NCBI RefSeq assembly: GCF_000430845.1
Contig: NZ_AUMU01000009.1
Span: forward strand, 124,001-188,000
Reading direction: 5' to 3'
DNA length: 64,000 nt
Source: Chryseobacterium gregarium DSM 19109
GTDB lineage: Bacteria; Bacteroidota; Bacteroidia; Flavobacteriales; Weeksellaceae
The notes beneath the pieces were generated by a model, which was not told where the DNA came from, searched no databases, and saw nothing but the letters and a program-made list of their open reading frames with translations. This document shows positions 1 through 9,314 of this stretch, one piece after another. How positions within the stretch are numbered: the stretch's first letter is position 1; each line of letters starts with the position of its first letter. The position numbers and the translations under genes are program-made.

Positions 1-1
1 T

Positions 2-970
2 AATGCATGCGGATCTCCGTCCAATCTTACATACACTTCTACCATGACAGGTGCGACTGTAAACTGGGATGCTTCTGCAAGTGCACCGTCTTCAGGGTAT
101 CAGTATTATTACAGCACCTCACCTGCTGCGCCTACCGCAACAACCGTTCCTACGGGAAGCGTTCCGGCAGGGACCACTTCGGTAACGCTAAATAGTCTTG
201 CTACGGGGGAAACCTATTATTTCTGGGTGAGAGCCAACTGCGGATCCGGCCAGAGCTTCTGGAAAATGAAAGAGATAGCGACGGGACAGATTTCCTCAAC
301 TTATACCCTCGGGGATATCAATACGATGTTTAATAATACAAGTGTCACCACTTCATCGACAACCAACTGCCCGGGAAGCCTTAGCATTACCGTTCCGGCT
401 GGATATAAAATAAAATCAACGGCTGTATCTTACAATATGTCAACGGCCGGTAACGGCTGGATGACTGAACAGAGAAGTCTGCTTGCCTGTACAACCAACG
501 GCAATACGGAAGCTGCAGTATCTTCGGGATCAGGATCAAACACCGGAACATTTTCTTACAACAGGACCGGCCTTACTTTAGCAAATGATCTTACGGGAAC
601 AGTTGACTTTGAAATGAGAGCATGGAGAACATATGGAGGCTCTGACTGCAGTGCAGCTTACAATAAAGTGGATAACGGCACTTTCACTGTAACAGTAACA
701 CTTCAACCTTTGGTTCTGGCTACCAGTGAAGTCAATGCAAAAGAAAAAGAAAGAATTGCTTATCCGAATCCGTTTATTGACACTTTACATATTGAAAAAC
801 CGGAAAATGTAAAAAGAGCAGTGATAACGGATCTTTCGGGAGTTATCGTAACAACAGTAGAAAATCCATCTTCTGAATTATTCCTGGGAGGAGTAAAATC
901 GGGAATGTATATCTTAACTTTAACCATGAAAGACGGTTCTGTAAAAAGCATGAAAACAATTAAAAGGTAA
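2..970 (+). CDS. T9SS type A sorting domain-containing protein, 3' part (partial at left edge)
   Basis: The frame is open from base 2, so the gene starts before the window and an internal ATG at 44 is not the true start. The first visible ~75 residues look like a fibronectin type III domain (aromatic and Thr/Ser-rich strands ending in the motif YYFWVRANCG). A Ser/Thr/Gly-rich beta domain follows. The last ~75 residues form a Por secretion-system sorting domain: YPNPF motif, then a beta-sandwich with LSGVIV and SGMYILTL, and a basic end. This tail directs export by the type IX system and surface anchoring or release. The substrate or role cannot be read from this fragment; an adhesin or surface enzyme is likely. 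Confidence 0.9.
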   Translation, partial: NACGSPSNLTYTSTMTGATVNWDASASAPSSGYQYYYSTSPAAPTATTVPTGSVPAGTTSVTLNSLATGETYYFWVRANCGSGQSFWKMKEIATGQISSTYTLGDINTMFNNTSVTTSSTTNCPGSLSITVPAGYKIKSTAVSYNMSTAGNGWMTEQRSLLACTTNGNTEAAVSSGSGSNTGTFSYNRTGLTLANDLTGTVDFEMRAWRTYGGSDCSAAYNKVDNGTFTVTVTLQPLVLATSEVNAKEKERIAYPNPFIDTLHIEKPENVKRAVITDLSGVIVTTVENPSSELFLGGVKSGMYILTLTMKDGSVKSMKTIKR

Positions 971-992
971 ATTAATACACCTATTCATATTA

Positions 993-1028
993 AAAAATGC
1001 GGATAAAAATTGATTTTTATCCGCATTT
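993..1028. terminator. bidirectional intrinsic terminator
   Basis: Near-perfect hairpin with arms AAATGCGGATAAAAA and TTTTTATCCGCATTT around a TTGA-type loop. It lies between the convergent sorting-domain gene and the OsmC gene, and has A- and T-runs on both sides so it can stop transcription from either strand. Confidence 0.85.
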
Positions 1029-1051
1029 TACTTTTTTATTAAGATTGACTT

Positions 1052-1477
1052 TTATGACTGAACGATTTCTCCGTTCACATAAACATCATATCTTATTTCA
1101 ACATTCGGTTCCAGTGTCTTTGACACAGAACAATACTTTTCAAAAGACAGCTGTGTCGCTTTCTGTGCTTTTTTAGGGTCAATATTTCCTTCCAATAGAA
1201 ATTTAACTTTAATTGATTTGAAAGGCTTAGCTTCATCCACCGGAATCCTTTCTCCTTCCACCTCGGCTTTAAACCCTGTAATTTCCTGCCGTTGTTTTTT
1301 CAGGATAGAAACCACATCAATGCCGCTGCATCCTGCCACCGCCATCAGAACACTTTCCATCGGTGAGACTCCTCTTGCACCAAGTTCAGAAGTATTATCC
1401 AAAAGAATTGAATTTCCATGAGCATTGGTACATTCAAATAAATAATGGTCGTTGATTCTGTTGAGTGTTATTTTCAT
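1052..1477 (-). CDS. OsmC family protein
   Basis: 141 residues, the usual OsmC/YhfA size. The two family cysteines are present: C50 in the VAGCSGIDV motif at the start of the central helix, and C116 in KYCSVSKTL. In Ohr/OsmC proteins these two thiols reduce organic hydroperoxides in the cytoplasm. The sequence resembles the YhfA-type branch more than Ohr, so the peroxide substrate is uncertain. It is the last gene of the leftward run that includes the DUF2314 lipoprotein (15-bp gap) and ends at the hairpin at 993-1028. Confidence 0.88.
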   Translation of the reverse strand: MKITLNRINDHYLFECTNAHGNSILLDNTSELGARGVSPMESVLMAVAGCSGIDVVSILKKQRQEITGFKAEVEGERIPVDEAKPFKSIKVKFLLEGNIDPKKAQKATQLSFEKYCSVSKTLEPNVEIRYDVYVNGEIVQS

Positions 1478-1492
1478 TTAACTGATATTTGT

Positions 1493-1990
1493 TTATTCAT
1501 AAATTAATCCTTCCGCATCCATTTCCTTTTTTTCTTCAGGAGTCATATGATTCCTAAGGACTTTGATGGTATATCCTCCTTTGACCAAATTTTTATCCTG
1601 ATACATCCAGTCACTCAGCCTTTCAGGAGAAATCTTAACTGAATCACCAAGTTTAACCTCCGCCACATCAACCGGAACATTCTGAACAATCCCGTAATAT
1701 CCGCCTTCCTTAGATTGCAAATCACCGATCCAGATATGCTCGCCTCCGCCGTCTGATGTATCAAATTTTTGCTTTATACTAAAATTGGAATAGTCAGGAT
1801 TATCATTATTGAATGCTGTCTGGAAATCAGAAAAAGTTTCTTTAGCCTTTTTAATAGCTGCATTCATTTCCTGGTCTGAGTTCTGAACATACAGAACATC
1901 CCGCTCTCCTGTCCTTTTTAATTTCTGTTCTTTATCCTGGCAGCTTATCACCAGAAACGACAAAAGGCATATGCTTATTACTTTTTTCAT
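1493..1990 (-). CDS. DUF2314 domain lipoprotein
   Basis: 165 residues. A short hydrophobic signal ends in the lipobox FLVISC with C17 as the probable lipidated residue. The body carries a DUF2314-type domain (an NAAIKKAKETFSDF helix, then HIWIGDL and VKLGDSVKISPERLSDWMY). DUF2314 (YegJ-like) proteins have no established biochemical function. The gene lies 7 bp downstream of the DUF58 gene and is probably co-transcribed with the MoxR operon, although lipoproteins are not standard members of that operon. Confidence 0.85.
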   Translation of the reverse strand: MKKVISICLLSFLVISCQDKEQKLKRTGERDVLYVQNSDQEMNAAIKKAKETFSDFQTAFNNDNPDYSNFSIKQKFDTSDGGGEHIWIGDLQSKEGGYYGIVQNVPVDVAEVKLGDSVKISPERLSDWMYQDKNLVKGGYTIKVLRNHMTPEEKKEMDAEGLIYE

Positions 1991-1997
1991 CTTAAAA

Positions 1998-3320
1998 TTA
2001 TAAAATCCCTCTTGCTTTGATCTCCAGGTATTTATTGATCACATCAATACTTAAATTTTCAGGCAGGGTATAAACTGTATAAATCCCATATTTACGAAGC
2101 TCCTGGATGATCAGTTTTTTCTCAAACTCAAACTTTTCTGCAATAATTTCATCATAGATTTCCTGCATGCTTTCAGGATTTTTATGGATGATTGTCTGAA
2201 GCTCTGCATTCTTAAAGAAAACCACAACCAATAGATGATTTTTAGCGATCCCGCGCAGATATTTCAACTGACGGTTCAGTCCGTCCAAAGTTTCAAAATT
2301 GGTAAATAATAGAATTAAACTTCTCTGGTTTAATGAATACTTTACATCCTGATATAATCTGTTGAAATCACTTTCAAAAAAGTCGGTTTTAATATTGTAG
2401 AGGGTTTCGGAGATTTTTTTAAGCTGCCCCGATTTATTTTCTGCGGCAATCTTATTTTCTGTTTTTTTGGAAAAGGTCATCATTCCCGCTCGGTCACCTT
2501 TTTTCAGGATAATATGCGACAGTGCCATGGTTGCATTGATGGAATAGTCCAGCAGGCTCAATCCTTTAAAGGGCATTTTCATCGTTCTTCCGGTATCGAT
2601 CAGCATAAAAATCCGCTGTGATTTCTCATCCTGAAACTGGTTGACCATTAGCCGGTTGGTCTTGGAGGTCGCTTTCCAGTTAATGGTTCTGATATCGTCT
2701 CCGGGAACATAGTCTTTGATCTGCTCAAATTCCATCGTATGCCCCAGCTTTCTTATTTTTTTAATCCCGCCCAGCAGAAATTCGCTCTGAAGCGCCATCA
2801 GCTCATATTTTCTCAAATGAATAAATGAGGGATATGACGGCAGGGCAGCATCTTTCTGGAATGTAAACCTTTTCGAAACGAAGGCTAAAGGCGATGAAAC
2901 ATATACATTCAGGTTCCCGAAATGATATTCCCCCCGCTCTCTCGGCTCTAAGATATACTGGAAAAAATTATTTTTCCCTGATTCAATCTGTTTTTCAATT
3001 AAAAAGTCCCTCTTCTGGAACTGGAACGGAATTTCATCGATGATTCTGGCATTAATTGTAAAACTGTAGTTATTCTTAATATCAATTTTCACCGGGTTTT
3101 CATCACCGTTCGACAGTTTTTCCGGTAAAATCCTCTGGGCCGATATGCCATCCTTCTGATTAAAAACAAAAAGATAATCTACCATGGTCGCTAAAAAACA
3201 TAACAGTAAAAGGACATGTGCCGCTATCATCAGGACCGGAAAGAAAAATGCAAAAACATACAGAACCCCCACTCCGATGAGTGCGAAAAAAAAGCGTGTA
3301 TTGATGTATAGGTTTTTCAT
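1998..3320 (-). CDS. DUF58 domain-containing protein
   Basis: 440 residues from the ATG at 3320; a TTG two codons upstream is the less likely start. Two membrane segments lie at the N-terminus (about residues 8-45). A beta-rich region follows, then the DUF58 signature GDDIRTINWKATSKTNRLMV and a von Willebrand A-like fold (MLIDTGRTMKMP is a MIDAS-like motif). DUF58 proteins pair with MoxR AAA+ ATPases in the membrane, probably as the MIDAS partner in a chaperone-like complex. It lies directly downstream of the MoxR gene. Confidence 0.9.
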   Translation of the reverse strand: MKNLYINTRFFFALIGVGVLYVFAFFFPVLMIAAHVLLLLCFLATMVDYLFVFNQKDGISAQRILPEKLSNGDENPVKIDIKNNYSFTINARIIDEIPFQFQKRDFLIEKQIESGKNNFFQYILEPRERGEYHFGNLNVYVSSPLAFVSKRFTFQKDAALPSYPSFIHLRKYELMALQSEFLLGGIKKIRKLGHTMEFEQIKDYVPGDDIRTINWKATSKTNRLMVNQFQDEKSQRIFMLIDTGRTMKMPFKGLSLLDYSINATMALSHIILKKGDRAGMMTFSKKTENKIAAENKSGQLKKISETLYNIKTDFFESDFNRLYQDVKYSLNQRSLILLFTNFETLDGLNRQLKYLRGIAKNHLLVVVFFKNAELQTIIHKNPESMQEIYDEIIAEKFEFEKKLIIQELRKYGIYTVYTLPENLSIDVINKYLEIKARGIL

Positions 3321-3391
3321 TGGCAATAATCGGTAAGCAATAGGCAGTAAGCTAAAAAATATAGTTGACAGTTCTTAACCGACATTTATTT

Positions 3392-4423
3392 CTATCTCGG
3401 AATTTCTATTCCCTCTAAAATCTGTCTGATGATTTCGTCTGCGGTTAAACCTTCCATTTCTCTCTCCGGTGATACAATCACCCGGTGCCTCAATACGGCA
3501 TAACTCGCTTCTTTAATGTCTTCAGGCGTTACAAAATCCCTTCCTCTTAAGGCGGCAAATGCTTTGGAAGCGGTTAACAATGCCAGGCTTGCTCTAGGAG
3601 AAGCGCCCAAGTACAGGAACTGGTTTTCTCTGGTATTGACAATGATCTTCGCAATATATTCGATCAGCTGGGTCTCAACAATGATTTCTTTTACCAGATG
3701 CTGGTAGTTCTTCAGCTGCTGGGACGTAATCACTTTACTGACGCCTTCTGTCTTATCTTCTTTCTTGCTTTCGTGCTGGTTTTTAATGATGGTGATTTCA
3801 TTTTCAAGAGTCGGATAGCCTACATTTATCTTGAACAGGAAACGGTCCAGCTGGGCTTCAGGAAGCCTGTAGGTTCCTTCATGCTCAATAGGATTCTGAG
3901 TGGCAACCACCAGAAAAGGCTCATCCATGGTATATTGCGTCCCGTCCATCGTAATCTGTCTTTCTTCCATTACTTCAAACAAGGCAGCCTGGGTTTTCGC
4001 CGGTGACCTGTTGATCTCATCGATCAGAATAAAATTGGAAAAAATAGGTCCCTGTTTAAACTCGAATTCTGAATTCTTTACATTGAAAATCGATGTTCCC
4101 AAAATATCCGAAGGCATCAGATCCGGTGTAAACTGAATCCTGCTGAATCCTACATCAATTGTTTTAGCCAGCAATTTTGCGGTAATCGTTTTGGCAACTC
4201 CGGGAACCCCTTCGATCAAGACGTGGCCATTCGATAATAAGGCGGCCAAAAGATGCTCCACCATGTTTTCCTGGCCTACGATTACTTTGGCTATTTCAGA
4301 CTTCACTTTATCCAGGCTTGCCCGGAGCTCGATCATATCAATTCTCGACTCAAACTGTTCTTCTTTTTTGTCAAGATTAATAGAACTCAGCTTCTCTGTA
4401 TTTTGGTTTTCAATATTTTCCAT
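3392..4423 (-). CDS. MoxR family AAA+ ATPase
   Basis: 343 residues from the ATG at 4423. An in-frame TTG at 4459 would add 12 atypical residues and was rejected. Walker A is GVPGVAKT (residues 72-79), Walker B is FILIDEINR (about 131-139), and the sensor/arginine-finger region includes LVVATQNPIEHEGTYRLPEAQ, diagnostic of MoxR. The C-terminal lid contains GASPRASLALL. MoxR ATPases act with DUF58/vWA proteins as chaperones in maturation or stress responses. It is fifth in the SpoIIM-TM-DUF4129-DUF4350-MoxR-DUF58 run. Confidence 0.95.
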   Translation of the reverse strand: MENIENQNTEKLSSINLDKKEEQFESRIDMIELRASLDKVKSEIAKVIVGQENMVEHLLAALLSNGHVLIEGVPGVAKTITAKLLAKTIDVGFSRIQFTPDLMPSDILGTSIFNVKNSEFEFKQGPIFSNFILIDEINRSPAKTQAALFEVMEERQITMDGTQYTMDEPFLVVATQNPIEHEGTYRLPEAQLDRFLFKINVGYPTLENEITIIKNQHESKKEDKTEGVSKVITSQQLKNYQHLVKEIIVETQLIEYIAKIIVNTRENQFLYLGASPRASLALLTASKAFAALRGRDFVTPEDIKEASYAVLRHRVIVSPEREMEGLTADEIIRQILEGIEIPR

Positions 4424-4506
4424 ACTTTTATTTAATTTAACAATACAACAGTGTATCAATTTACCAATTAAAAATTTTTACATTATTATATTCAGGTCGT
4501 TACATC

Positions 4507-5661
4507 TCAAATTATCTGATCAAGCAGTTTATTCATTTTCGCCAGGTCCTCTTTCATGACGGCAGCATAAGGGTCCAGTGCTTTTTTGATGAAATGAGTC
4601 GCTTCGCTGATCATCTCCATCGGTTTTCCGGTTTTGAGCTGAAGTTTCTTTTCAAATTCTTCATCCAGCTTCTGGGTATCAATAAGAAGGTCCATCCTTA
4701 CTTTGTTCAGGAAATACTGGGCTTTTTTCGCCATCATATCATGGAAATCACCTTCCTGTAAATATAAATTCCCGATACTTTTCACAAAATCTACCGAGGT
4801 ATTCTTTAACGGCTCTACTATCGGAACAATACGCTGTTTCCTTTTTGCATTGAAGAAAATGAATAAAACCAACCCGCCTAGAAATATCCACCAGGCATAT
4901 TTCAGTGCAGGATTCGAAAGGATAAATCTCAGGAAAAACTGCGAAGTTTTAGAGCTGCTTTTCACAAACCAGACCGTTTCCCTGTCGTCAAGGTACGAAA
5001 AAACATCCTGCGCATACTGCACGCTTCCGCGTTTCAGCAGGTAGTAATTGGTAATAAAAAGAGGCTCGCAGTGAACGTATATACTTCCTTTCCCAAACTT
5101 GACCTTAATAAAATTCGCCTGGTCTGTATTATTTTTTTCAACGGTTTTCCCTAAAACTTCTACGCCGGGTTTGACGAATGTGAAGCCTTTTCCTGACGGA
5201 AACTTATCCAGTTTAATAAAATCATTCTGATATTTGGTATCGGTAAGTTTTAATACATTTTCGTCTTCAAAAGAGATCTTGGAGTCGTAGTACCCGATGC
5301 TGTCTGAAATATCTTTCGGAACATCAGTGACAATCACCATGGCATCAGAACCGCTGGAAACCTGACTCAGGATTTTATTCCACGATTGTTTGTCAAGACC
5401 ATTTTCAATGACTAAAATATTATGCGGCTTCTTTTTATTCCGGTTGTAATAGTCGTAAGGCGTCTGGTCAATTCTTTTTACTTTATTTTTAAAAAGATCG
5501 TTGATTTCGTTAGTAAAGACAAATAATCCGAACGGCGATTTCTGATTGGTATCAAAATTTTTCCTCCAGTCCGTACGCTCCGTTTTATTGACTTCAAACA
5601 ACGCCAGAATAATCATCACAACAATGAAAATCACAGCATATATTTTGAAAGTTTTATTCAT
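4507..5661 (-). CDS. DUF4350 domain-containing membrane protein
   Basis: 384 residues. It has an N-terminal membrane anchor (about residues 6-22), an extracytoplasmic glutamine amidotransferase-like DUF4350 region (FGLFVFTNEINDLF, later GKGSIYVHCEPLFITNYYL), and a second membrane segment near 255-270 (YAWWIFLGGLVLFIFF). A cytoplasmic helical tail follows. DUF4350 genes co-occur with MoxR, DUF58 and DUF4129; their biochemical role is unknown. The stop lies 2 bp from the start region of the preceding DUF4129 gene, so translation is probably coupled. Confidence 0.85.
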   Translation of the reverse strand: MNKTFKIYAVIFIVVMIILALFEVNKTERTDWRKNFDTNQKSPFGLFVFTNEINDLFKNKVKRIDQTPYDYYNRNKKKPHNILVIENGLDKQSWNKILSQVSSGSDAMVIVTDVPKDISDSIGYYDSKISFEDENVLKLTDTKYQNDFIKLDKFPSGKGFTFVKPGVEVLGKTVEKNNTDQANFIKVKFGKGSIYVHCEPLFITNYYLLKRGSVQYAQDVFSYLDDRETVWFVKSSSKTSQFFLRFILSNPALKYAWWIFLGGLVLFIFFNAKRKQRIVPIVEPLKNTSVDFVKSIGNLYLQEGDFHDMMAKKAQYFLNKVRMDLLIDTQKLDEEFEKKLQLKTGKPMEMISEATHFIKKALDPYAAVMKEDLAKMNKLLDQII

Positions 5662-5663
5662 GA

Positions 5664-6464
5664 TTACGGTTTAAAGGATTGATACTGGTTTTTAAATTTC
5701 AGATAGCTCTCTTCAGTGATGCTTAATTCTCCATACCAGACATAGTCAAAAATATACGAAAGATTATAGAATTCATTTTTCAGATGGGGAGCTTTCAGTT
5801 CTGCCACATAATCTTTATTGGTTTTTTCCGGGTTCCACGCAATCAGCTTTTTATCACTCAGCTTTTTTAAGGTAAACAGAAACTGATATCTTACGGCTGA
5901 ACGGAAGTCACCGGATCTTTCAAACTGCAGAATACTTTCAGGGAAATTGATCTCATGGATATTTTCGTGCAGCTCTTCGTCCCTGATATTCACTTTCTTG
6001 TTTTTCTTTCCAAAAAATAAATTCCCTTCTTTTCCTATGAGATACCTGATAATAAAATACAGCAGGAAACCTACCAAAAGAATCGCAAACAGGCGGATCA
6101 GCACTTCGGCAATACTCCCTGATTTTGCAAACACGGTTTCACCGAAAATGCTTTCAATGATTTTGTAAACTTTCTGCATCAGCTTATCCCAGAAAGACAT
6201 CCTGGGTTTTATAGTAGTATAGTCAAATTCTTTCTCCTTGTATCTTGACGGTATATTTTCTTTGAATTTTTTCGGATACAGTTCATTTTCCGTCACCGGA
6301 TTTTTAGACAAAACAGAATCTGCACGGTACATATTTTTGTAATGTCCCGTATTTAACGAATCGATATACACCTCATCGAATGGCTCCGGCGGATCGTCAT
6401 CTGTCTGCGCATAGGTATATCCGGCAGAGAAAAAAATCAGTAAGAAAAAAAGGATTTTATTCAT
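5664..6464 (-). CDS. DUF4129 domain-containing membrane protein
   Basis: 266 residues from the ATG at 6464; a TTG three codons upstream is rejected. A signal peptide ends near TYAQ (about residue 19). One membrane segment lies near residues 120-142. The C-terminal cytoplasmic DUF4129 domain has the typical SVAVRYQFL-like helix (here RSAVRYQFLFTLKKL) and the FDYVWYGE motif. It overlaps the upstream membrane gene by 8 bp. DUF4129 is fused to transglutaminase-like domains in other species but stands alone here. Confidence 0.85.
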   Translation of the reverse strand: MNKILFFLLIFFSAGYTYAQTDDDPPEPFDEVYIDSLNTGHYKNMYRADSVLSKNPVTENELYPKKFKENIPSRYKEKEFDYTTIKPRMSFWDKLMQKVYKIIESIFGETVFAKSGSIAEVLIRLFAILLVGFLLYFIIRYLIGKEGNLFFGKKNKKVNIRDEELHENIHEINFPESILQFERSGDFRSAVRYQFLFTLKKLSDKKLIAWNPEKTNKDYVAELKAPHLKNEFYNLSYIFDYVWYGELSITEESYLKFKNQYQSFKP

Positions 6465-7419
6465 TGATTCCAATGGTTTCTATTTCTGCCAGCTCCACTT
6501 TCTGGTGAAGATCTGTTCTGCTGTCATAATACATCAATCCCGAATTGATGTATAAAACATTCATCAGCAGCATGGAAAGTAATGAAGAAATTCCGTAAAG
6601 AAAAAATATCAGTATCCCGAAATTTCCTGTCATAGGGTTTTGCTCAAACTGGGCATCAGGAGCCGTAGTCGTTAGTTTTGTCATGAACAAGATCAAAGGA
6701 ATGGCTGAAAATACTCCGCTCACGATATAAAACAGAATTCCCATAACAATGGTTGAGCCCCAGTATTTCCAGTACGGAGAGCTTTCTCTTCCGTTTGTAT
6801 AGGAAAACTGAGCCCTTATCGCATAACTCAGACTTTCAAAAAAGCCTCTCTTCCCATTAAAATAATCATAGCACAGGAATGTAATGATGTTAAACAGGGT
6901 AGGAGCAACAAAAAGAATCAGTACAATTCCGATCAGGATAATGATCAGGAAGTAGGAAAACCCGAAAATAACGGTCGCAACCGGCATAACCAAAAAGGTC
7001 AACCCGAAATAAGCAGTGATCACTTTCTTCCAGTTAGCTTTGAAATCACTTATGATATCATCTGTTTTTACATCTTTGCTTCCTTCTGCAATTCTTCTCA
7101 TATAAAAAACGGGGAAAAGAAAGTTAATCGTCATTAAAGCTGTGTAAAGAATGAACAGCAGAATTCCTGAAATAATGAACAGCCCGAGATTATCGGTAAA
7201 ATACTGCTCAAGATAATAGCTTTCCCCACTCATATTCGAGCCGAAAAGCACTCCGAAAAATTCTCTGAACCCTAAGATAATGACTATGACCATCAAAATC
7301 AGCAATAAGCCGTTCAGGAGAATAAAATTTTTAAAATAATTTTTACCGTATACTTTAAAAAAAGCGAAACTGTCGCTGATAAAAGTTCCGAAATCCCTTT
7401 TTTTATATAATTGCATCAT
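6457..7419 (-). CDS. polytopic membrane protein of the MoxR operon
   Basis: About 320 residues from tandem ATGs at 7419 and 7416; an upstream TTG at 7449 is less likely. About six hydrophobic segments are visible (for example LLILMVIVIILG, LFIISGILLFILYTALM, FLIIILIGIVLILFVAPTLF), with an amphipathic N-terminus. I cannot assign a family; a DUF4013-like glycerophosphoryl-type membrane domain is possible. It overlaps the SpoIIM gene end by 17 bp and the DUF4129 start by 8 bp, which fits translational coupling within one membrane complex. Confidence 0.75.
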   Translation of the reverse strand: MMQLYKKRDFGTFISDSFAFFKVYGKNYFKNFILLNGLLLILMVIVIILGFREFFGVLFGSNMSGESYYLEQYFTDNLGLFIISGILLFILYTALMTINFLFPVFYMRRIAEGSKDVKTDDIISDFKANWKKVITAYFGLTFLVMPVATVIFGFSYFLIIILIGIVLILFVAPTLFNIITFLCYDYFNGKRGFFESLSYAIRAQFSYTNGRESSPYWKYWGSTIVMGILFYIVSGVFSAIPLILFMTKLTTTAPDAQFEQNPMTGNFGILIFFLYGISSLLSMLLMNVLYINSGLMYYDSRTDLHQKVELAEIETIGINE

Positions 7420-8386
7420 TGATCTGGTTATTAATTTTTTTATTGACAATTGAAGGATACAGGAGATAATAAAATCCTATGACCGCTAAAGATCCGAAGA
7501 TAATGATCAGGTTTAAAAATAACGGCATCTTCAGTGCATGTCTTGTCACATACCCCTCGATAATTCCGGCACAGACCGTAAACGGAACGGTGCTTAAAAA
7601 GATCTTAAAGGAATCCCTGAATCCGTTTTTAAATGAGTTAAATCTTGAAAAAGTTTTAGGAAATAAAATGGATGCCCCTAAAATCAATCCGCACATGGCT
7701 TCCACCACCATGGAAAATATTTCGAAAACGCCGTGAAGCCAGATTCCCCTGGCACTATCCTTCAAAGCCCCGTAATCATAGAAGAAATATTGGAAAGCTC
7801 CCAGCATCACGCTGTTGGATAAAAGCGCCCATAAAGTCCCCACACCTCCGAAGATTCCATAGATATAGAGCTTGGCCCCCACTCCGATATTGTTGAATAT
7901 AATTCCGATGGTAGTTCCCCAGGTTGAACCGCTCTGGTATATGCCTACCGCATTTCCGGATTTGATATTTTCTATGGTCTGATTGACATAGTCTTTCCCT
8001 AATATGATATTGGCAAAATCCTTATCATATATCGCAGAAAGCACTCCGATCAGGGTAAACAAAGTAAAAAAGAGAAAAGCGTAGGCTAAATACCTTCTGT
8101 ACTGATAGACCAGCAAAGGTACTTCTGTACTGAAAAAATAAAGAATCCGGTTTTCCTCTACCCTTTTTGTTTTATAGATTTTCTGGAATATCTGTGCAGA
8201 CAAATGATTCAGGTAAACGGTCGTATTGCTTTTCGGGTAATACGTCTGGGCGAAAGAAAGATCATTGACCAGGTTAATGTACAGCGACGAAAGGTCATCA
8301 GGATTTTTTTTAATTTTACCCTGGATAACCTGCTCGATTCCCAACCATTTTTCTTTATTTTGTTTAATAAAATAAACTTCTCTCAT
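7403..8386 (-). CDS. stage II sporulation protein M (SpoIIM) family membrane protein
   Basis: 327 residues beginning MREVYFIKQNKEKW, typical of the non-sporulating SpoIIM family. Multiple membrane segments carry the family motifs NIGVGAKLYIYGIFGGVGT and HGVFEIFSMVVEAMCGL. The name is historical: these proteins do not imply sporulation and usually accompany RDD, MoxR and DUF58 genes. It is the first gene of the leftward operon. Its start codon is only 26 bp from the divergent RDD gene. Confidence 0.9.
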   Translation of the reverse strand: MREVYFIKQNKEKWLGIEQVIQGKIKKNPDDLSSLYINLVNDLSFAQTYYPKSNTTVYLNHLSAQIFQKIYKTKRVEENRILYFFSTEVPLLVYQYRRYLAYAFLFFTLFTLIGVLSAIYDKDFANIILGKDYVNQTIENIKSGNAVGIYQSGSTWGTTIGIIFNNIGVGAKLYIYGIFGGVGTLWALLSNSVMLGAFQYFFYDYGALKDSARGIWLHGVFEIFSMVVEAMCGLILGASILFPKTFSRFNSFKNGFRDSFKIFLSTVPFTVCAGIIEGYVTRHALKMPLFLNLIIIFGSLAVIGFYYLLYPSIVNKKINNQINDAII

Positions 8387-8412
8387 ATTGTAAGGCTAAA
8401 ATAATAAAAATT

Positions 8413-9162
8413 ATGTCTCAAATCGCGATTAATACCTCACAAAATGTAAATATTAATTTCAGCACGGCCAGTGTGGGAGACCGGATGATTGCGTTCATCC
8501 TCGATCTTCTGATCAAAATCGCATATGGAATTGTCGTTTTTTACATTTTTTTTAAAGTGCTTGATATGGGCTATATACTAAACGGACTTGATCAGTGGTC
8601 GGTTATGGCCGTGTTTATCATTCTTCTTTTTCCCATAGTGATCTACCCCGTCGTTCTTGAAAGCCTGATGGAAGGGCAGACTCCCGGTAAAAAGGTAATG
8701 AAGATCCGTGTGGTAAAAATAGACGGTTATCAGGCCGGTCTGGGAGATTATATGATCCGGTGGGTATTCAGGATTATTGATACTTCTTTTGCAGGAGTCA
8801 TCGGCTTGGTCTCTATGGTCGTTTCAAAAAACAACCAGCGCCTGGGAGATATGGCAGCCGGGACAGCAGTCATTTCTTTAAAAAACAACATCAACATTTC
8901 GCATACGATTTTAGAAAATATTCACGAAAGCTACCTCCCTACTTTTCCTCAGGTTATTGCTTTAAGCGACAATGATATGAGAATTATCAAAGACAATTAT
9001 TTAAAGGCGTTAAGGGTTGATGACCGGCAGATTATCAATAAGCTTTCGGATAAGATCAAAAGCATCTTAAAGGTAGATATTGATGCGACAAAAATGACCG
9101 AAAGACAATTTATCGGGGTTGTGATTAAAGATTACAACTATTATACCGGCAAGGATAACTGA
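8413..9162 (+). CDS. RDD family membrane protein
   Basis: 249 residues. The N-terminus (SVGDRMIAFILDLLIKIAYG) has the Arg-Asp signature of RDD proteins, followed by three membrane segments with EGQTPGKKVMKIRVVKIDG between them and RWVFRIID and QRLGDMAAGTAVISL afterwards. A soluble C-terminal ~80 residues follows. RDD proteins are often transporters or Na+/H+ antiporter-like, but function is uncertain here. It is divergent from SpoIIM with only 26 bp between start codons, a common arrangement in Bacteroidetes. Confidence 0.92.
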   Translation: MSQIAINTSQNVNINFSTASVGDRMIAFILDLLIKIAYGIVVFYIFFKVLDMGYILNGLDQWSVMAVFIILLFPIVIYPVVLESLMEGQTPGKKVMKIRVVKIDGYQAGLGDYMIRWVFRIIDTSFAGVIGLVSMVVSKNNQRLGDMAAGTAVISLKNNINISHTILENIHESYLPTFPQVIALSDNDMRIIKDNYLKALRVDDRQIINKLSDKIKSILKVDIDATKMTERQFIGVVIKDYNYYTGKDN

Positions 9163-9265
9163 TATACATCCAACATTTAAATGTCGCTTTTTAAGAATGT
9201 GACAGCAAGGTAATATTTTATATTTTACATTGGAGAATTAGCCTTAACGCTCCTAATCCTGTTCA

Positions 9266-9287
9266 ACACCGCATCGGTGTGGTTTTT
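9266..9287 (+). terminator. probable intrinsic terminator after RDD gene
   Basis: Short hairpin ACACCG-CAT-CGGTGT followed by GG and a TTTTT run, about 100 bp past the RDD stop and about 30 bp before the GNAT gene. The stem is short, so termination may be partial. Confidence 0.5.
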
Positions 9288-9314
9288 GTATTTTAATTCT
9301 GTAAATATTAACAT

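Noticed and set aside
7403..8386. Evidence of sporulation from a SpoIIM homologue
   Set aside because: This family is widespread in non-sporulating Bacteroidetes and here sits in a MoxR operon.
9180..9310. Possible small structured RNA (4.5S/6S-like) before the GNAT gene
   Set aside because: Only a 6-bp hairpin is present and none of the conserved SRP RNA or 6S features were found.
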